Source of the DNA: Lachnospira sp. UBA4285
Lineage (GTDB): Bacteria; Bacillota; Clostridia; Lachnospirales; Lachnospiraceae
Length of the DNA: 6,819 bases
Direction: 5' to 3'
Assembly (NCBI GenBank): GCA_002394965.1
Contig: DGVL01000041.1
Span: forward strand, 1-6,819
The notes below the pieces were generated by a model. That model worked only from the letters and a program-made list of their open reading frames with translations, did not search any database and had not been told where the DNA came from. How positions within the stretch are numbered: the first letter of the stretch is position 1; each line of letters opens with the position of its first letter. A program made the translations under genes and the position numbers. Below, piece after piece: positions 6,656 through 6,819 of the stretch.

Positions 6656-6700
6656 AACAGCGCTCCCGACTCCGGAAAACCGCGGATCGGGAGCGCTGTT
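6656..6700. terminator. Strong perfect hairpin at the operon end, probable (bidirectional?) terminator
   Basis: AACAGCGCTCCCGA (6656-6669) and TCGGGAGCGCTGTT (6687-6700) are perfect 14-base reverse complements. Inside, TCCG (6671-6674) can pair with CGGA (6683-6686), extending the stem after a bulged C. It lies 90 bases after the last stop codon, where a transcript end is expected. On the + strand only two T bases end the stem and no T-tract follows. On the - strand the hairpin is followed by TTTT and then a T/A-rich run. It may therefore stop leftward transcription better than rightward, or act as a 3'-end stabiliser. Confidence 0.65.
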
Positions 6701-6726
6701 CAAATGTGTCCGGAAAGCCGCGGATC
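6671..6726. repeat. 18-bp imperfect direct repeat
   Basis: TCCGGAAAACCGCGGATC (6671-6688) recurs as TCCGGAAAGCCGCGGATC (6709-6726) with one mismatch in 18 and a start-to-start distance of 38 bases. The first copy is the loop and inner stem of the terminator-like hairpin. The second stands in the following spacer. The core contains the palindrome CCGCGG. A local duplication or a pair of protein sites are both possible. Confidence 0.6.
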
Positions 6727-6755
6727 ACGGCGTCCTCCGGTCAAAGCTGATTTTT
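6710..6755 (+). terminator. Possible second hairpin with downstream T-tract
   Basis: CCGGA (6710-6714) pairs with TCCGG (6736-6740), and GCCG (6717-6720) with CGGC (6728-6731), giving an interrupted stem with a seven-base loop. TTTTT follows at 6751-6755, ten bases beyond the stem. That gap is longer than in a standard intrinsic terminator, so this is a tentative back-up stop after the stronger hairpin. Confidence 0.25.
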
Positions 6756-6785
6756 CTAAGATGGTTAGGTTCATGAAAGTTGCCG

Positions 6786-6814
6786 TTGCACAGAAAACGA
6801 CAAAATGCTATACT
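6786..6814 (+). promoter_or_regulatory. Putative rightward extended -10 promoter
   Basis: TTGCAC (6786-6791) is a partial -35 box. TATACT (6809-6814) matches five of six bases of TATAAT. The spacer is exactly 17 bases, and TG at 6806-6807 is in the right place for an extended -10 element. The region before it is AT-rich. The transcript would run off the right edge, so it presumably serves a separate gene or operon outside the window. Confidence 0.5.
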
Positions 6815-6819
6815 TTACC

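Overview
The window carries one rightward operon of six complete protein-coding genes (164-6565). There are about 160 bases of structured non-coding DNA to its left and about 250 bases to its right. I see no rRNA, tRNA, CRISPR array, insertion sequence or origin. The codons are rich in G and C at third positions, every gene has a Bacillota-style purine-rich ribosome binding site, and one gene starts with TTG. With the TRAP transporter and sugar-acid enzymes this suggests a fairly GC-rich anaerobic clostridium of the gut or sediment type (Oscillospiraceae-like). That placement is an inference from style, not from a marker gene.

Layout: 1-163 is non-coding and holds three consecutive inverted repeats, the last resembling a terminator or attenuator. 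Then follow dctQ (164-649) and dctM (646-1941), the small and large membrane subunits of a TRAP carboxylate importer, overlapping by 4 bases. Next are a D-galactonate dehydratase of the enolase superfamily (1963-3111), a LarA/DUF2088-family protein (3129-4424), an Ldh_2-family (malate/L-lactate/diketogulonate type) dehydrogenase (4449-5540), and, after a 68-base gap with a small hairpin, a D-isomer-specific 2-hydroxyacid dehydrogenase (5609-6565). The tail (6566-6819) has a perfect 14-bp-stem hairpin, an 18-bp near-perfect direct repeat and, at the right edge, a rightward extended -10 promoter for a gene outside the window.

How it fits together: the operon looks like an uptake and catabolism module for a sugar acid (aldonate) or related 2-hydroxy acid. 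The TRAP permease would import the acid, and the dehydratase would convert a galactonate-configured acid to 2-keto-3-deoxygalactonate. The other three enzymes all belong to families that act at C2 of 2-hydroxy acids: a probable nickel-pincer racemase/epimerase and two NAD(P)-dependent dehydrogenases of unrelated folds. The TRAP solute-binding protein (dctP) and the kinase and aldolase needed to finish the galactonate route are not in the window.

The most interesting element is the LarA-like protein. The residues that hold the nickel-pincer cofactor and do catalysis in LarA can be matched with almost the same spacing, and its place next to a galactonate dehydratase suggests an unassigned sugar-acid C2 epimerase.
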